From: Gallionella sp.
GTDB lineage: Bacteria > Pseudomonadota > Gammaproteobacteria > Burkholderiales > Gallionellaceae
DNA length: 64,000 nt
Direction of reading: 5' to 3'
NCBI GenBank assembly: GCA_023229845.1
Contig: JALNYK010000005.1
Span: 50,925-114,924, forward strand
Position 1 is the stretch's first letter. Each line of letters opens with the position of its first letter. Made by a program: the position numbers and the translations under genes. Under the pieces are notes generated by a model. The model saw nothing but the letters and a program-made list of their open reading frames with translations, had not been told where the DNA came from and ran no database searches. Below are positions 33,804-42,401 of this stretch, piece by piece.

Positions 33804-34925
33804 TTAAACGACCAGGTCGACTTGCTGCAGCGTACCGGTCGTGCCGTCCTCGTTCAGGTAGACGCCGCTGCTGCGCACCTGGCCTTGCAGGTCGTTCGCG
33901 CCGTTCTTCAGGTCGAACGGGGTGGCGACGTTGCCCAGGTAGAGCGCGCCTACGTTGCGTTGCGCCAGCGTGCTCAGCAGATCCTTGCCTGCGCCATCCT
34001 TGCTCCATATCTGGAGCTTTGAAAACACCGCGTCGTTTTCGTCTATCCACTGGTTGCCGTCGCTGTCGTAGGCGGCCAGGTCGGCGAAGCCGTTGCCGCT
34101 CTGCGTGCCGAACAGCTCGGAGCCGTTGTCGATGACGCCGTTGCCGTTCTTGTCCAGCGCGAGGAAGCCGCTGCCGGCGCCGACGAAGGACACCTGCTCG
34201 GCCTCGCCGTTGGAGTCGAGGTCGAATTCGAACTTGGTGTCGGTGAGCTGGGCTGCGGTGCCGGCGAAGTTGATCACCAGCGGGTCTTTTTTCACGCCGT
34301 CGCCTGCGCGTACCGAGACATTGGTTTCCTGATAAAACTCGCGGCTCATTTCCAGCGAGAGCTTGAAGCTGATCTCTCGCCCGTCACTGGTCCTGACCAT
34401 GCCTGCTGCCTCGAACCGGGTCACTTCCGACTCGTACAGCACCTCGCGCCGGTCGTATTCCACGCCCCAGCCCTGACGGCGGTTTTCGACCGCGGCCGCG
34501 CCGTGGTTTCTTTCGCCATGGTTACCTTCGACAGGGACGGCGGCTTCGTCATGCTTCATCGAATTCGCGTTGAAGAGTTTGACCTTGTGCCCGGTCAGCG
34601 CCTCGATCAGGCCGATCAGCAGCTGCATCTTCGGGTCGTTCTCGGCCTGGTTGGCGGCCTCTTCGGTCGCGGAGGCTGCCTGTGCATCGTTGGCGGATGC
34701 GCCAATTTTTTGCTGATCCAGGGCCGCAGCTTGCCGTCCGGCGTCGGACAGCGTTGCCACGGTCTGGCCGGCCCAGGCACGCAGGTTCTGCAGTGCCGCC
34801 TCGTTGCGCTGCTCGAAGTCCGGGCGTTGTGCGCCTACCCAGGCGCGCAGGGATTCCTCGACTTGGTGCTGTCGCGAACTGGCGTGCTGGCTGGTGAGGC
34901 CGACCGTCGAATTTTCGATTTTCAT
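33804..34925 (-). CDS. EF-hand-like calcium-binding protein of unknown function
   Basis: 373 residues from the ATG at 34925, chosen because GGAGGG lies at the right distance; ATGs at 34931 and 34940 are in frame. No signal peptide. The N-terminal half is helical and Gln/Ala-rich. About 250-330 have Asp-rich loops: DLDSNGEAE, LDKNGNGVIDNGSELFG, YDSDGNQWIDENDAVF, like dockerin/EF-hand calcium loops seen in large secreted hemolysin-type proteins. The C-terminus ends in a YLNEDGTTGTLQQVDLVV strand. The protein is a stand-alone member; location and role are unknown. Confidence 0.7.
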   Translation of the reverse strand: MKIENSTVGLTSQHASSRQHQVEESLRAWVGAQRPDFEQRNEAALQNLRAWAGQTVATLSDAGRQAAALDQQKIGASANDAQAASATEEAANQAENDPKMQLLIGLIEALTGHKVKLFNANSMKHDEAAVPVEGNHGERNHGAAAVENRRQGWGVEYDRREVLYESEVTRFEAAGMVRTSDGREISFKLSLEMSREFYQETNVSVRAGDGVKKDPLVINFAGTAAQLTDTKFEFDLDSNGEAEQVSFVGAGSGFLALDKNGNGVIDNGSELFGTQSGNGFADLAAYDSDGNQWIDENDAVFSKLQIWSKDGAGKDLLSTLAQRNVGALYLGNVATPFDLKNGANDLQGQVRSSGVYLNEDGTTGTLQQVDLVV

Positions 34926-35103
34926 TTCCATACCCTCCATACTGGTTGAGCCGTATTGCCTACAACCGGGTTATCGACGAAATAAACTTGCGGCTTAGAT
35001 TGGTGTGAAATCGGTGGATAAAAACGCGCCATGTGTATGGCGTTTAAAGAAATTTGAAAGATTCTGCTTGGTCTGGGCGATTTGCCCGATTTTGCCGTGC
35101 GGG

Positions 35104-35132
35104 TTGAGTGAAACGGGGCTTGGTGCTAGAAT
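35104..35132 (+). promoter_or_regulatory. Promoter of the rpsB operon
   Basis: TTGAGT (35104-35109), a 17-base spacer and TAGAAT (35127-35132). It leaves a leader of about 115 bases. Confidence 0.65.
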
Positions 35133-35138
35133 GCGCGC

Positions 35139-35252
35139 CGCTCTGGAATAGGCCGGAGTGAATTTCCCGCTCGCGCAAGTTGGGGTGCTCACGGAATTGC
35201 CGTGGGTCAGGCTGGCGAGTGGTAGTTAATAACCCTTACGTTAGGAGTAGTC
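35139..35252 (+). promoter_or_regulatory. rpsB 5' leader
   Basis: GC-rich leader with a CACGG-AATTG-CCGTG hairpin at about 35190-35204 and AGGAG before the ATG. S2 represses rpsB-tsf through the leader in E. coli; whether this leader does the same is inference from position only. Confidence 0.4.
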
Positions 35253-35981
35253 ATGGCTGTAACTATGCGTCAAATGCTGGAAGCCGGTGTCCATTTCGGT
35301 CACCAAACCCGTTTCTGGAATCCCAAGATGGCACCGTACATCTTCGGTCATCGCAACAAGATCCACATCATCAACCTAGAAAAGACCGTCGCCAAGTTCG
35401 CCGAGGCAGAAGCCTTTGTGCGCAAGCTGGCAGCCAAGAAGGGCACTATCCTGTTCGTGGCGACGAAACGTCAGGCGCGCGACATCATCCAAGAAGAAGC
35501 AGTGCGCGCGGGTTCTCCGTTCGTTAACTACCGTTGGCTGGGCGGCATGCTGACCAACCACAAGACCGTGCAGTTGTCGATCAAGCGTCTGCGCGATCTG
35601 GAGCAGATTACTGCCGAAGGCGCGACCGAGAAGTACTCCAAGAAAGAAGCGCTGATGATGTCGCGCGAACTGGAAAAGCTGGATCGCAGCCTCGGCGGCA
35701 TCAAGGACATGCAAGGCCTGCCAGCTGCGATCTTCGTGATCGACGTCGGCTACCAGAAGGGCACCATCGTCGAGGCGCAGAAGCTGGGCATCCCGGTCAT
35801 CGGCATCGTCGATACCAACAATTCTCCGCTGGGCGTGGATTATGTGATCCCGGGTAACGATGACTCGACTCAGGCGATCCGTCTGTATGCTCGTGGCATC
35901 GCCGACGCGATTCTGGAAGGCCGTGCTCAGGCGCTGACCGAATTGGTTCAGGAAGTTTCCGAGCCGGCGCCGGCAGCTTAA
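35253..35981 (+). CDS. rpsB: 30S ribosomal protein S2
   Basis: 242 residues, normal size. MRQMLEAGVHFGHQTRFWNPKMAPYI at the start is the S2 signature; IHIINLEKTV, FVATKRQA, RWLGGMLTN and GIVDTNNSPLGVDYVIPGNDD follow in order. Assembles late into the small subunit and is needed to bind S1. First gene of the rpsB-tsf-pyrH-frr block; a hairpin terminator/attenuator lies before tsf. Confidence 0.98.
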   Translation: MAVTMRQMLEAGVHFGHQTRFWNPKMAPYIFGHRNKIHIINLEKTVAKFAEAEAFVRKLAAKKGTILFVATKRQARDIIQEEAVRAGSPFVNYRWLGGMLTNHKTVQLSIKRLRDLEQITAEGATEKYSKKEALMMSRELEKLDRSLGGIKDMQGLPAAIFVIDVGYQKGTIVEAQKLGIPVIGIVDTNNSPLGVDYVIPGNDDSTQAIRLYARGIADAILEGRAQALTELVQEVSEPAPAA

Positions 35982-35998
35982 GCTTTAATAAGGCGCAT

Positions 35999-36022
35999 AA
36001 AGGGGCGCGAGCCCCTTTTTTT
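35999..36022 (+). terminator. Intrinsic terminator/attenuator between rpsB and tsf
   Basis: AGGGGC-GCGA-GCCCCT stem with seven following Ts, 24 bases ahead of the tsf start. Probably partial termination that lowers EF-Ts output relative to S2. Confidence 0.8.
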
Positions 36023-36045
36023 ATAAGTTTTTTATGGAGTGGAAC

Positions 36046-36945
36046 ATGGCAGAAATTACCGCAGCAATGGTCAAGGAACTGCGCGAGGCTACTGGCCTCG
36101 GCATGATGGAATGCAAGAAGGCGCTGGTCGAAGCCAATGGCGACTTCAAGATTGCCGAAGAGCAGATGCGCATCAAGAGTGGTGCCAAGGCCAGCAAGGC
36201 CGCATCCCGCGTGACCGCCGAAGGCGTGGTTAGCTCGTTCATCGCGGCCGACGGCAAGTTCGGTTCGGTCGTTGAAGTGAATTGCGAGACCGACTTCGTC
36301 GCGAAGAACGACGATTTCATCGCATTCGCGAAGAATGCCGCCGAGACCGTCGCGAAGAACAATCCGGCCGATAACGAGGCGTTGTCCGGCATGGCGCTGG
36401 CGAACGACTCCGGCTCCGTCGAAGAAGTGCGCAAGGCGCTGGTGATGAAGCTGGGCGAGAACCTCACGATCCGTCGCTTCCAGCGTTACGAAACTGCTGA
36501 CGGCAAGCTGGCTTCCTATCTGCACGGCAGCAAGATCGGCGTGCTGTTGAACTTCACCGGCGGCGACGATACGCTGGGCCGCGACATCTGTATGCACATC
36601 GCGGCAAGCAAGCCGAAGTCGGTCGATGCATCCGGCGTGAATCCGGAAGACATCGCGACCGAGCGTCGCATCGCGATCGAGAAGGCCAAGGAATCCGGCA
36701 AGCCGGAAGCCATGCTGGAAAAGATCGCCGAAGGCACCGTGCAGAAGTTCCTGAAGGAAGTCACGCTGATGGGCCAGGTGTTCGTCAAGGCGGAAGACGG
36801 CAAGCAGACCATCGAGCAACTGCTGAAGGCCAAAGGCGCTACCGTGTCCGCGTTCCAGATGTTCGTGGTGGGCGAGGGCATCGAGAAGAAGGTGGAAGAC
36901 TACGCGGCTGAAGTGGCTGCTGCCGCTGCTGCTGCGCAGGGTTAA
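36046..36945 (+). CDS. tsf: Elongation factor Ts
   Basis: 299 residues from the ATG at 36046 with GGAG upstream. N-terminal UBA-like domain VKELREATGLGMMECKKAL; core TDFVAKND (the TDFV motif that inserts in EF-Tu) and HIAASKP; coiled-coil helical hairpin near 180-230. Catalyses GDP/GTP exchange on EF-Tu. pyrH follows after 5 bases. Confidence 0.98.
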   Translation: MAEITAAMVKELREATGLGMMECKKALVEANGDFKIAEEQMRIKSGAKASKAASRVTAEGVVSSFIAADGKFGSVVEVNCETDFVAKNDDFIAFAKNAAETVAKNNPADNEALSGMALANDSGSVEEVRKALVMKLGENLTIRRFQRYETADGKLASYLHGSKIGVLLNFTGGDDTLGRDICMHIAASKPKSVDASGVNPEDIATERRIAIEKAKESGKPEAMLEKIAEGTVQKFLKEVTLMGQVFVKAEDGKQTIEQLLKAKGATVSAFQMFVVGEGIEKKVEDYAAEVAAAAAAAQG

Positions 36946-36950
36946 TCGCC

Positions 36951-37667
36951 ATGAAGCCAGCCTACAAACGCATCCTGCTGAAACTGTCCGGCGAAGCCCT
37001 GATGGGCGAGGATAGCTACGGCATCAACCGCGAGGTGATCGAGCGCATCGTCGGCGAGATCGCCGAAGTGGTGGGCTTGGGTGTCGAAGTGGCCATCGTG
37101 ATCGGCGGCGGCAACATCTTCCGTGGCGTGGCTCCGGCCGCGGCGGGGATGGATCGCGCGACCGCAGATTACATGGGTATGCTGGCGACGGTGATGAATT
37201 CGATGGCGCTTCAGGATGCGATGAAGCGCGCCGGGCTGGACTGCCGCGTGCAGTCCGCGCTGAGCCTGGAGCAGGTCGCCGAGCCGTTCATTCGCGGCAA
37301 GGCGTTGCGTTATCTGGAAGACGGCAAGGTGGTGATTTTCGCGGCCGGTATCGGCAGCCCGTTCTTCACCACCGACACCGCCGCCGCGCTGCGCGGCGTG
37401 GAGATGTCCGCCGATGTGGTGATCAAGGCCACCAAGGTGGACGGTATCTACACTGCGGATCCGAAGAAGGATCCGAATGCGATCCGCTATCAAAGCCTGA
37501 GCTTTGACGAGGCGATCAGCAAGAATCTCAAGGTGATGGATGCGACGGCGCTGACACTGTGTCGCGACCAGAAGCTGCCCATCATCGTATTCAGTATTTT
37601 CAAGGCCGGCGCGCTGAAGCGCGTGGTATTCGGCGAAGGCGAAGGCACGCTGGTGCGTATCGATTGA
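36951..37667 (+). CDS. pyrH: UMP kinase
   Basis: 238 residues. YKRILLKLSGEALMG opening, GGGNIFRG phosphate loop, DYMGMLATVMNSMALQDA and TTDTAAALRG in the family order. Phosphorylates UMP to UDP with ATP; hexameric and cytoplasmic. Translationally close to tsf (5-base gap); frr follows after 14 bases. Confidence 0.97.
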   Translation: MKPAYKRILLKLSGEALMGEDSYGINREVIERIVGEIAEVVGLGVEVAIVIGGGNIFRGVAPAAAGMDRATADYMGMLATVMNSMALQDAMKRAGLDCRVQSALSLEQVAEPFIRGKALRYLEDGKVVIFAAGIGSPFFTTDTAAALRGVEMSADVVIKATKVDGIYTADPKKDPNAIRYQSLSFDEAISKNLKVMDATALTLCRDQKLPIIVFSIFKAGALKRVVFGEGEGTLVRID

Positions 37668-37681
37668 TCCGGGAGGGAACT

Positions 37682-38239
37682 GTGATTGTTGACCTGAAAA
37701 AAACTGCCGAACAGAAGATGCAAAAGTCGCTGGAGGCGCTGAAAACCGATCTGGGCAAGGTGCGCACCGGACGCGCGCACACCGGCCTGCTGGACCATGT
37801 GATGGTGGACTACTACGGCAGCATGACTCCGGTGAACATGGTGGCCAACATCACGCTGGTCGACGCGCGCACCATAGGCGTTCAACCATATGAAAAGAAC
37901 ATGGTCGGCCCGGTCGAACGCGCGATCCGCGACTCCGACCTCGGTTTGAATCCGGCCAGCCAGGGCGAACTGATCCGCGTGCCTATGCCGATGCTGACCG
38001 AGGAGCGTCGCCGCGACCTGATCAAGGTGGTCAAGAGCGAAGGCGAAGATGCGAAGATCGCGGTGCGCAACATCCGCCGCGATGCCAATACCCATCTCAA
38101 GGACGCGCTCAAGAAGAAGGAAATCTCCGAGGACGACGAGCGCCGCACCCAGGACGAGATCCAGAAACTGACCGACCGCTATGTCGCCGAGATCGACAAG
38201 GCGCTGGCTGCCAAAGAAGTCGACCTGATGGCGGTGTAA
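37682..38239 (+). CDS. frr: Ribosome recycling factor
   Basis: 185 residues from the GTG at 37682, which has GGGAGGGA at the correct distance; this start gives the standard length. KTDLGKVRTGRAHTGLLDHV, the hinge and PMPMLTEERRRDLIKVVKSEGEDAK are diagnostic. Splits post-termination ribosomes with EF-G. Its stop overlaps the uppS ATG by one base. Confidence 0.97.
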   Translation: MIVDLKKTAEQKMQKSLEALKTDLGKVRTGRAHTGLLDHVMVDYYGSMTPVNMVANITLVDARTIGVQPYEKNMVGPVERAIRDSDLGLNPASQGELIRVPMPMLTEERRRDLIKVVKSEGEDAKIAVRNIRRDANTHLKDALKKKEISEDDERRTQDEIQKLTDRYVAEIDKALAAKEVDLMAV

Positions 38240-39015
38240 TGTCGCCGCTGCCGAGTTCCACTCGCACCATTCCCGACATCCCCAGTGTCCCGCGTCACAT
38301 TGCCGTCATCATGGACGGCAATGGGCGCTGGGCGAAGCAGCGTTTCATGCCTCGCGTGATGGGGCATCAGCGCGGCGTCGAATCGTTGCGCGAGGTCGTC
38401 AAAGCTTGCCGCGATCTGGGCGTCGAATATCTCACCGTTTTCGCCTTCAGCAGCGAGAACTGGCGGCGTCCCGCCGACGAAGTTTCCTTCCTGATGTCGC
38501 TGTTCCTGAAGATGCTGGAACGCGAAATAGTGAAGATGCACGAAAAAAACATCCGTCTGAAAATCATCGGCGACCGCAGCCGTTTCGACGACAAGCTCAG
38601 CCAGACGATGCTGGATGCCGAGCAGTTGACCGCGAATAACACAGGGCTGACGCTGACCATCGCGGCGAACTATGGCGGACGCTGGGACATGATGAACGCG
38701 GTGCAATCCATGCTCAAGGATCACCCGCAACTGGCGCAGAACTTCACCGAAGAAGACCTCTCCCCGTATCTGTCGATGAGCGACGCCCCCGAGCCTGACC
38801 TGTTCATCCGCACCGGCGGCGAGCAGCGCATCAGCAACTTCATGTTGTGGCAGCTGGCTTACACCGAGTTGTATTTCACCGATGTGCTGTGGCCCGCGTT
38901 CGGGCGCAAGGAACTGGAGACGGCGATTGAGTCCTACCAGAAACGCGAACGGCGTTTCGGCAGAACCAGTGATCAGCTGAAAAACGAACAGGCGAAGGAA
39001 GAGGGCAATGCTTAA
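38239..39015 (+). CDS. uppS: Undecaprenyl diphosphate synthase
   Basis: 258 residues. HIAVIMDGNGRWAKQR with catalytic D26, GVESLREVV, TVFAFSSENWRRP, and the C-terminal DLFIRTGGEQRISNF. Condenses eight isopentenyl units onto farnesyl diphosphate to make the lipid carrier of peptidoglycan and O-antigen synthesis. Overlaps cdsA by 8 bases. Confidence 0.97.
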   Translation: MSPLPSSTRTIPDIPSVPRHIAVIMDGNGRWAKQRFMPRVMGHQRGVESLREVVKACRDLGVEYLTVFAFSSENWRRPADEVSFLMSLFLKMLEREIVKMHEKNIRLKIIGDRSRFDDKLSQTMLDAEQLTANNTGLTLTIAANYGGRWDMMNAVQSMLKDHPQLAQNFTEEDLSPYLSMSDAPEPDLFIRTGGEQRISNFMLWQLAYTELYFTDVLWPAFGRKELETAIESYQKRERRFGRTSDQLKNEQAKEEGNA

Positions 39016-39838
39016 GTCGCGTGTGATCACCGCCATCGTGTTGCTGGCATTGTTGCTGGCGGCGTTGTTTTTGTTGCCGCCGATGGCATGGGCGCTGCTG
39101 GTCGTGGCGATGGTAATGCAGGGGACGACCGAATGGTCGCACCTGTCCAAGCTGATCGGCAGGACGGCGAGTCTGTACTGGTGGTTGACGTTGGTGCTGA
39201 TGCTGGGGCTGGTGGCGCTCGACGCCTATGCCGCCGAGACGGTGAGCTTCTACGTTCATCTGGCGATCTATCTGGTGTCCGCGCTGTTGTGGCTGGTCGT
39301 CGTGCCGACTTGGTTGATGGTGGGCTGGAAGGTCGAACGTCCTTTGGCGATGGCGGCGGTCGGCTGGGCGGTACTGATTCCGACCGGTCTGGCGATGATG
39401 GACCTGCGTGAAGCCGCGCCCAGCCCGTGGTTGTTGCTGTTCGTGATGGGGCTGGTGTGGGTCGCCGACATCGCCGCGTATTTCGCCGGACGACGTTTCG
39501 GTAAGAACAAGCTCGCGCCCGACATCAGTCCTGGCAAGACCTGGGAAGGCGTGGCGGGCGCGATATTCGGCGTGTCGGTCTACGTGGTGCTGGTCTGGAG
39601 TTTCAGCCCGCATTTTTCCACCCGCGAGATATTGCCGCCGCTGTTGCTGACCGCTTGGTGGTGGGTGGCGCTGGCGGTGATCGGCGACCTGTTCGAATCG
39701 GCGATCAAGCGTCAGGCCGGCGTGAAGGATAGCGGTGCGCTGCTGCCGGGACACGGCGGCCTGCTGGATCGCATCGACGCACTGACTTCGACGCTGCCGC
39801 TCGCCGCATTGGCAATGCTATTCCAGAGGATCGCCTAA
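39008..39838 (+). CDS. cdsA: Phosphatidate cytidylyltransferase
   Basis: 276 residues with about eight membrane helices. The CDS signature S-x8-K-R-x3-K-D-x4-PGHGG-x2-D-R is seen as ESAIKRQAGVKD and LPGHGGLLDRID near the C-terminus, and DISPGKTWEGVAG precedes it. Makes CDP-diacylglycerol for phospholipid synthesis in the inner membrane. Confidence 0.96.
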   Translation: MLKSRVITAIVLLALLLAALFLLPPMAWALLVVAMVMQGTTEWSHLSKLIGRTASLYWWLTLVLMLGLVALDAYAAETVSFYVHLAIYLVSALLWLVVVPTWLMVGWKVERPLAMAAVGWAVLIPTGLAMMDLREAAPSPWLLLFVMGLVWVADIAAYFAGRRFGKNKLAPDISPGKTWEGVAGAIFGVSVYVVLVWSFSPHFSTREILPPLLLTAWWWVALAVIGDLFESAIKRQAGVKDSGALLPGHGGLLDRIDALTSTLPLAALAMLFQRIA

Positions 39839-39841
39839 CCC

Positions 39842-41050
39842 ATGCAACACTTGACCGTCCTGGGCTCCACCGGGAGCATAGGCACCAGCACGCTGGACGT
39901 GGTGGCGCGCCACCCGGATCGCTTCCGCATCGTCGCACTGACCGCGAATTCGCAGGTCGATTTGCTGTTCAAACAATGCGAACAATTTAAGCCGGATTAC
40001 GCCGTGCTGCTCGACGAAGCGGCTGCCGCAGGACTGCGCCAGCGCCTGAAGGACGCCGGTTTATCCACCGAAGTGCTGTGCGGCGTGGAAGCGCTGGAGC
40101 AGGTCTCGGTGTTGCCGGAAGTCGACGCGGTGATGGCGGCCATCGTCGGTGCAGCGGGGCTGCGTCCCACGCTGGCGGCCGCGCGCGCGGGCAAGAAGAT
40201 ATTGCTGGCAAACAAGGAGACGCTGGTGACTGCGGGCAACGTGTTCATGGAGGCGGTGCGCACCAGCGGTTCCGCGCTGCTGCCGATCGACAGCGAACAC
40301 AACGCGATCTTCCAGTCTTTGCCGCATAACTATCGCGGCGATATGCAACGCAGCGGCGTGAGCAAGATTCTGCTGACCGCATCCGGCGGCCCGTTCCGCA
40401 ATACGCCGCTGGCCGAATTGCATAGCGTCACGCCCGAACAGGCTTGCGCGCACCCGAACTGGAGCATGGGTCGCAAGATTTCGGTGGACTCCGCGACGAT
40501 GATGAACAAGGGCCTGGAGGTCATCGAGGCGCACTGGTTGTTCAATGCTTCCGCTGACGACATCCAGGTGGTGGTGCATCCGCAGAGCGTGATCCATTCG
40601 CTGGTGCAGTACGTGGACGGCTCGGTGCTGGCGCAACTCGGCAATCCGGACATGCGCACGCCCATCGCCTACGGCCTGTCCTGGCCGGAGCGAATCGACG
40701 CCGGTGTCGCGCCGCTGGATCTGTTCAAGGTCGCGACCTTAAATTTTGTTGAACCCGACTTCGAACGCTTCCCTTGTTTGGGATTGGCCTATCAGGCGTT
40801 GCGCGCCGCGGGCACGGCCCCGGCGATATTGAATGCGGCGAACGAAATTGCGGTGGATGCTTTCCTGAATCGCCGCATCGCCTTCCTTGATATTCCTTGC
40901 GTCATCGCCAGCGTGCTCGATGAGTTGCCGCTCGGCGCAGTCACTTGTCTGGACGATGTCATCGGAGCGGACGCCGAGGCGCGTCGTGCAGCGCAGCAAC
41001 GTATTGGCGATCTCGCAGGGGCACGGCGCGCCGTGCCCCTACATCCATGA
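39842..41050 (+). CDS. dxr: 1-deoxy-D-xylulose 5-phosphate reductoisomerase
   Basis: 402 residues. NADPH loop LGSTGSIGTSTL (7-18), LLANKETLV, PIDSEHNAIFQ (metal and substrate binding), the flexible loop with SWSMG-type WSMGRKISVDSATMMNKG, and NAANEIAV near the end. First committed step of the MEP isoprenoid pathway, feeding UppS. Overlaps rseP by 4 bases. Confidence 0.97.
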   Translation: MQHLTVLGSTGSIGTSTLDVVARHPDRFRIVALTANSQVDLLFKQCEQFKPDYAVLLDEAAAAGLRQRLKDAGLSTEVLCGVEALEQVSVLPEVDAVMAAIVGAAGLRPTLAAARAGKKILLANKETLVTAGNVFMEAVRTSGSALLPIDSEHNAIFQSLPHNYRGDMQRSGVSKILLTASGGPFRNTPLAELHSVTPEQACAHPNWSMGRKISVDSATMMNKGLEVIEAHWLFNASADDIQVVVHPQSVIHSLVQYVDGSVLAQLGNPDMRTPIAYGLSWPERIDAGVAPLDLFKVATLNFVEPDFERFPCLGLAYQALRAAGTAPAILNAANEIAVDAFLNRRIAFLDIPCVIASVLDELPLGAVTCLDDVIGADAEARRAAQQRIGDLAGARRAVPLHP

Positions 41051-42399
41051 TTACCTTATTGGCCTTCGTTGCTGCAATTGCTCTGCTGGTGGTGGTCCAT
41101 GAGCTGGGGCATTTCTGGGTGGCGCGCCGTTGCGGCGTCAAGGTGCTGCGCTTTTCGGTCGGCTTCGGTAAGGTGATCTACAGCAAACGCCGCGCGAACG
41201 GGACCGAATGGGCGATTTCGGCGATCCCGCTGGGTGGCTACGTCAAGATGCTGGACGAGCGCGAGGGCGAGGTCGCGCCGGAAGAACTGGATCAGGCTTT
41301 CAATCGCAAACCAGTGTTGCAGCGCATGGCCATCGTCGTGGCCGGGCCGCTGGCGAATCTCCTGTTGGCCATCGTCTTGTACTGGGTGCTGTTTGTCTAC
41401 GGCGTGCCCGGCCTGAAGCCGGTGCTGGGCGAAGTGCTACCGGATACGCCTGCCGCTGCCGCTCTTATGCAACCGGGCGAGACCATCTTGAGTATCGACG
41501 GCGTCGATGTTCCAAGCTGGCAGGAAATGCGCTGGACGTTGCTGGACCATGCTCTGCAGCAATCCGAAGTAAAGGTCGAAGGCCGTAGCGCGCAAGGCGA
41601 GTCGCTGACTCACGTGCTGGACATGCGCGGGCTGGAAGCGGATGAGCTGGACGGCGAGTTTCTCGGCAAGCTTGGCCTGCGACTGCATCAGCCGCTCGTT
41701 CTCCCTGTTCTCGGCAAGCTCGCCGAAGGCGGCGTGGCACAACAGGCAGGGCTGCAACCGGGCGACGTGGTGCTGCGCGCCAACGGGCTGGAACTGCAGC
41801 GCTGGAGCGAGCTGGTCGAGGTGGTGCGCACTCATCCCGGCCAATCCGTGCAACTGGACATCCGGCGCGGCGATCAGGTGTTGAACGTGACGGTCGTGCC
41901 AAACGCGGTGAACGAGAACGGCAAGCCGGTCGGCAAGATCGGTGCGGCGCCGCAAATCGACAAGGCAGCGTTGGCGGAGATGATGACCAAGGTCAGTTAC
42001 GGCCCGTTCGACGCGCTGGTCCAAGCATTGCGCAAGACCTGGGAGACCTCGCTTATCAGCCTGAAGATGCTGGGCAAGATGGTGCTGGGCGATGTGTCGA
42101 TGAAGAATCTCTCCGGCCCGATCACCATCGCTGACTATGCCGGGCAGTCCGCAGCGATGGGGTTGGTGGCCTATCTGGGTTTCCTGGCGCTGATCAGCGT
42201 CAGTCTCGGTGTGCTGAATCTGTTGCCCATCCCCTTATTGGATGGGGGGCACTTGCTGTATTATGCTGCCGAGCTGGCGAAGGGAAGTCCGGTCTCGGAA
42301 CAGGCATGGGAGCTTGGACAGAGGATCGGCATCGCGCTGCTCGGCACGCTGATGGTGTTTGCCATATATAACGACATAACTCGGCTTATCTCAGGTTGA
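41047..42399 (+). CDS. rseP: Site-2 metalloprotease RseP
   Basis: 450 residues from the ATG at 41047 (ATGA overlap with dxr). HELGH at 18-22 in the first helix supplies two zinc ligands and the catalytic Glu; LLPIPLLDGGHLLYY near the C-terminus supplies the third ligand, Asp. Two PDZ domains lie between (VLGEVLPDTPAA and VLGKLAEGGVAQQAGLQPGD). Cleaves anti-sigma RseA and remnant signal peptides in the membrane. Confidence 0.96.
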   Translation: MITLLAFVAAIALLVVVHELGHFWVARRCGVKVLRFSVGFGKVIYSKRRANGTEWAISAIPLGGYVKMLDEREGEVAPEELDQAFNRKPVLQRMAIVVAGPLANLLLAIVLYWVLFVYGVPGLKPVLGEVLPDTPAAAALMQPGETILSIDGVDVPSWQEMRWTLLDHALQQSEVKVEGRSAQGESLTHVLDMRGLEADELDGEFLGKLGLRLHQPLVLPVLGKLAEGGVAQQAGLQPGDVVLRANGLELQRWSELVEVVRTHPGQSVQLDIRRGDQVLNVTVVPNAVNENGKPVGKIGAAPQIDKAALAEMMTKVSYGPFDALVQALRKTWETSLISLKMLGKMVLGDVSMKNLSGPITIADYAGQSAAMGLVAYLGFLALISVSLGVLNLLPIPLLDGGHLLYYAAELAKGSPVSEQAWELGQRIGIALLGTLMVFAIYNDITRLISG

Positions 42400-42401
42400 A
42401 A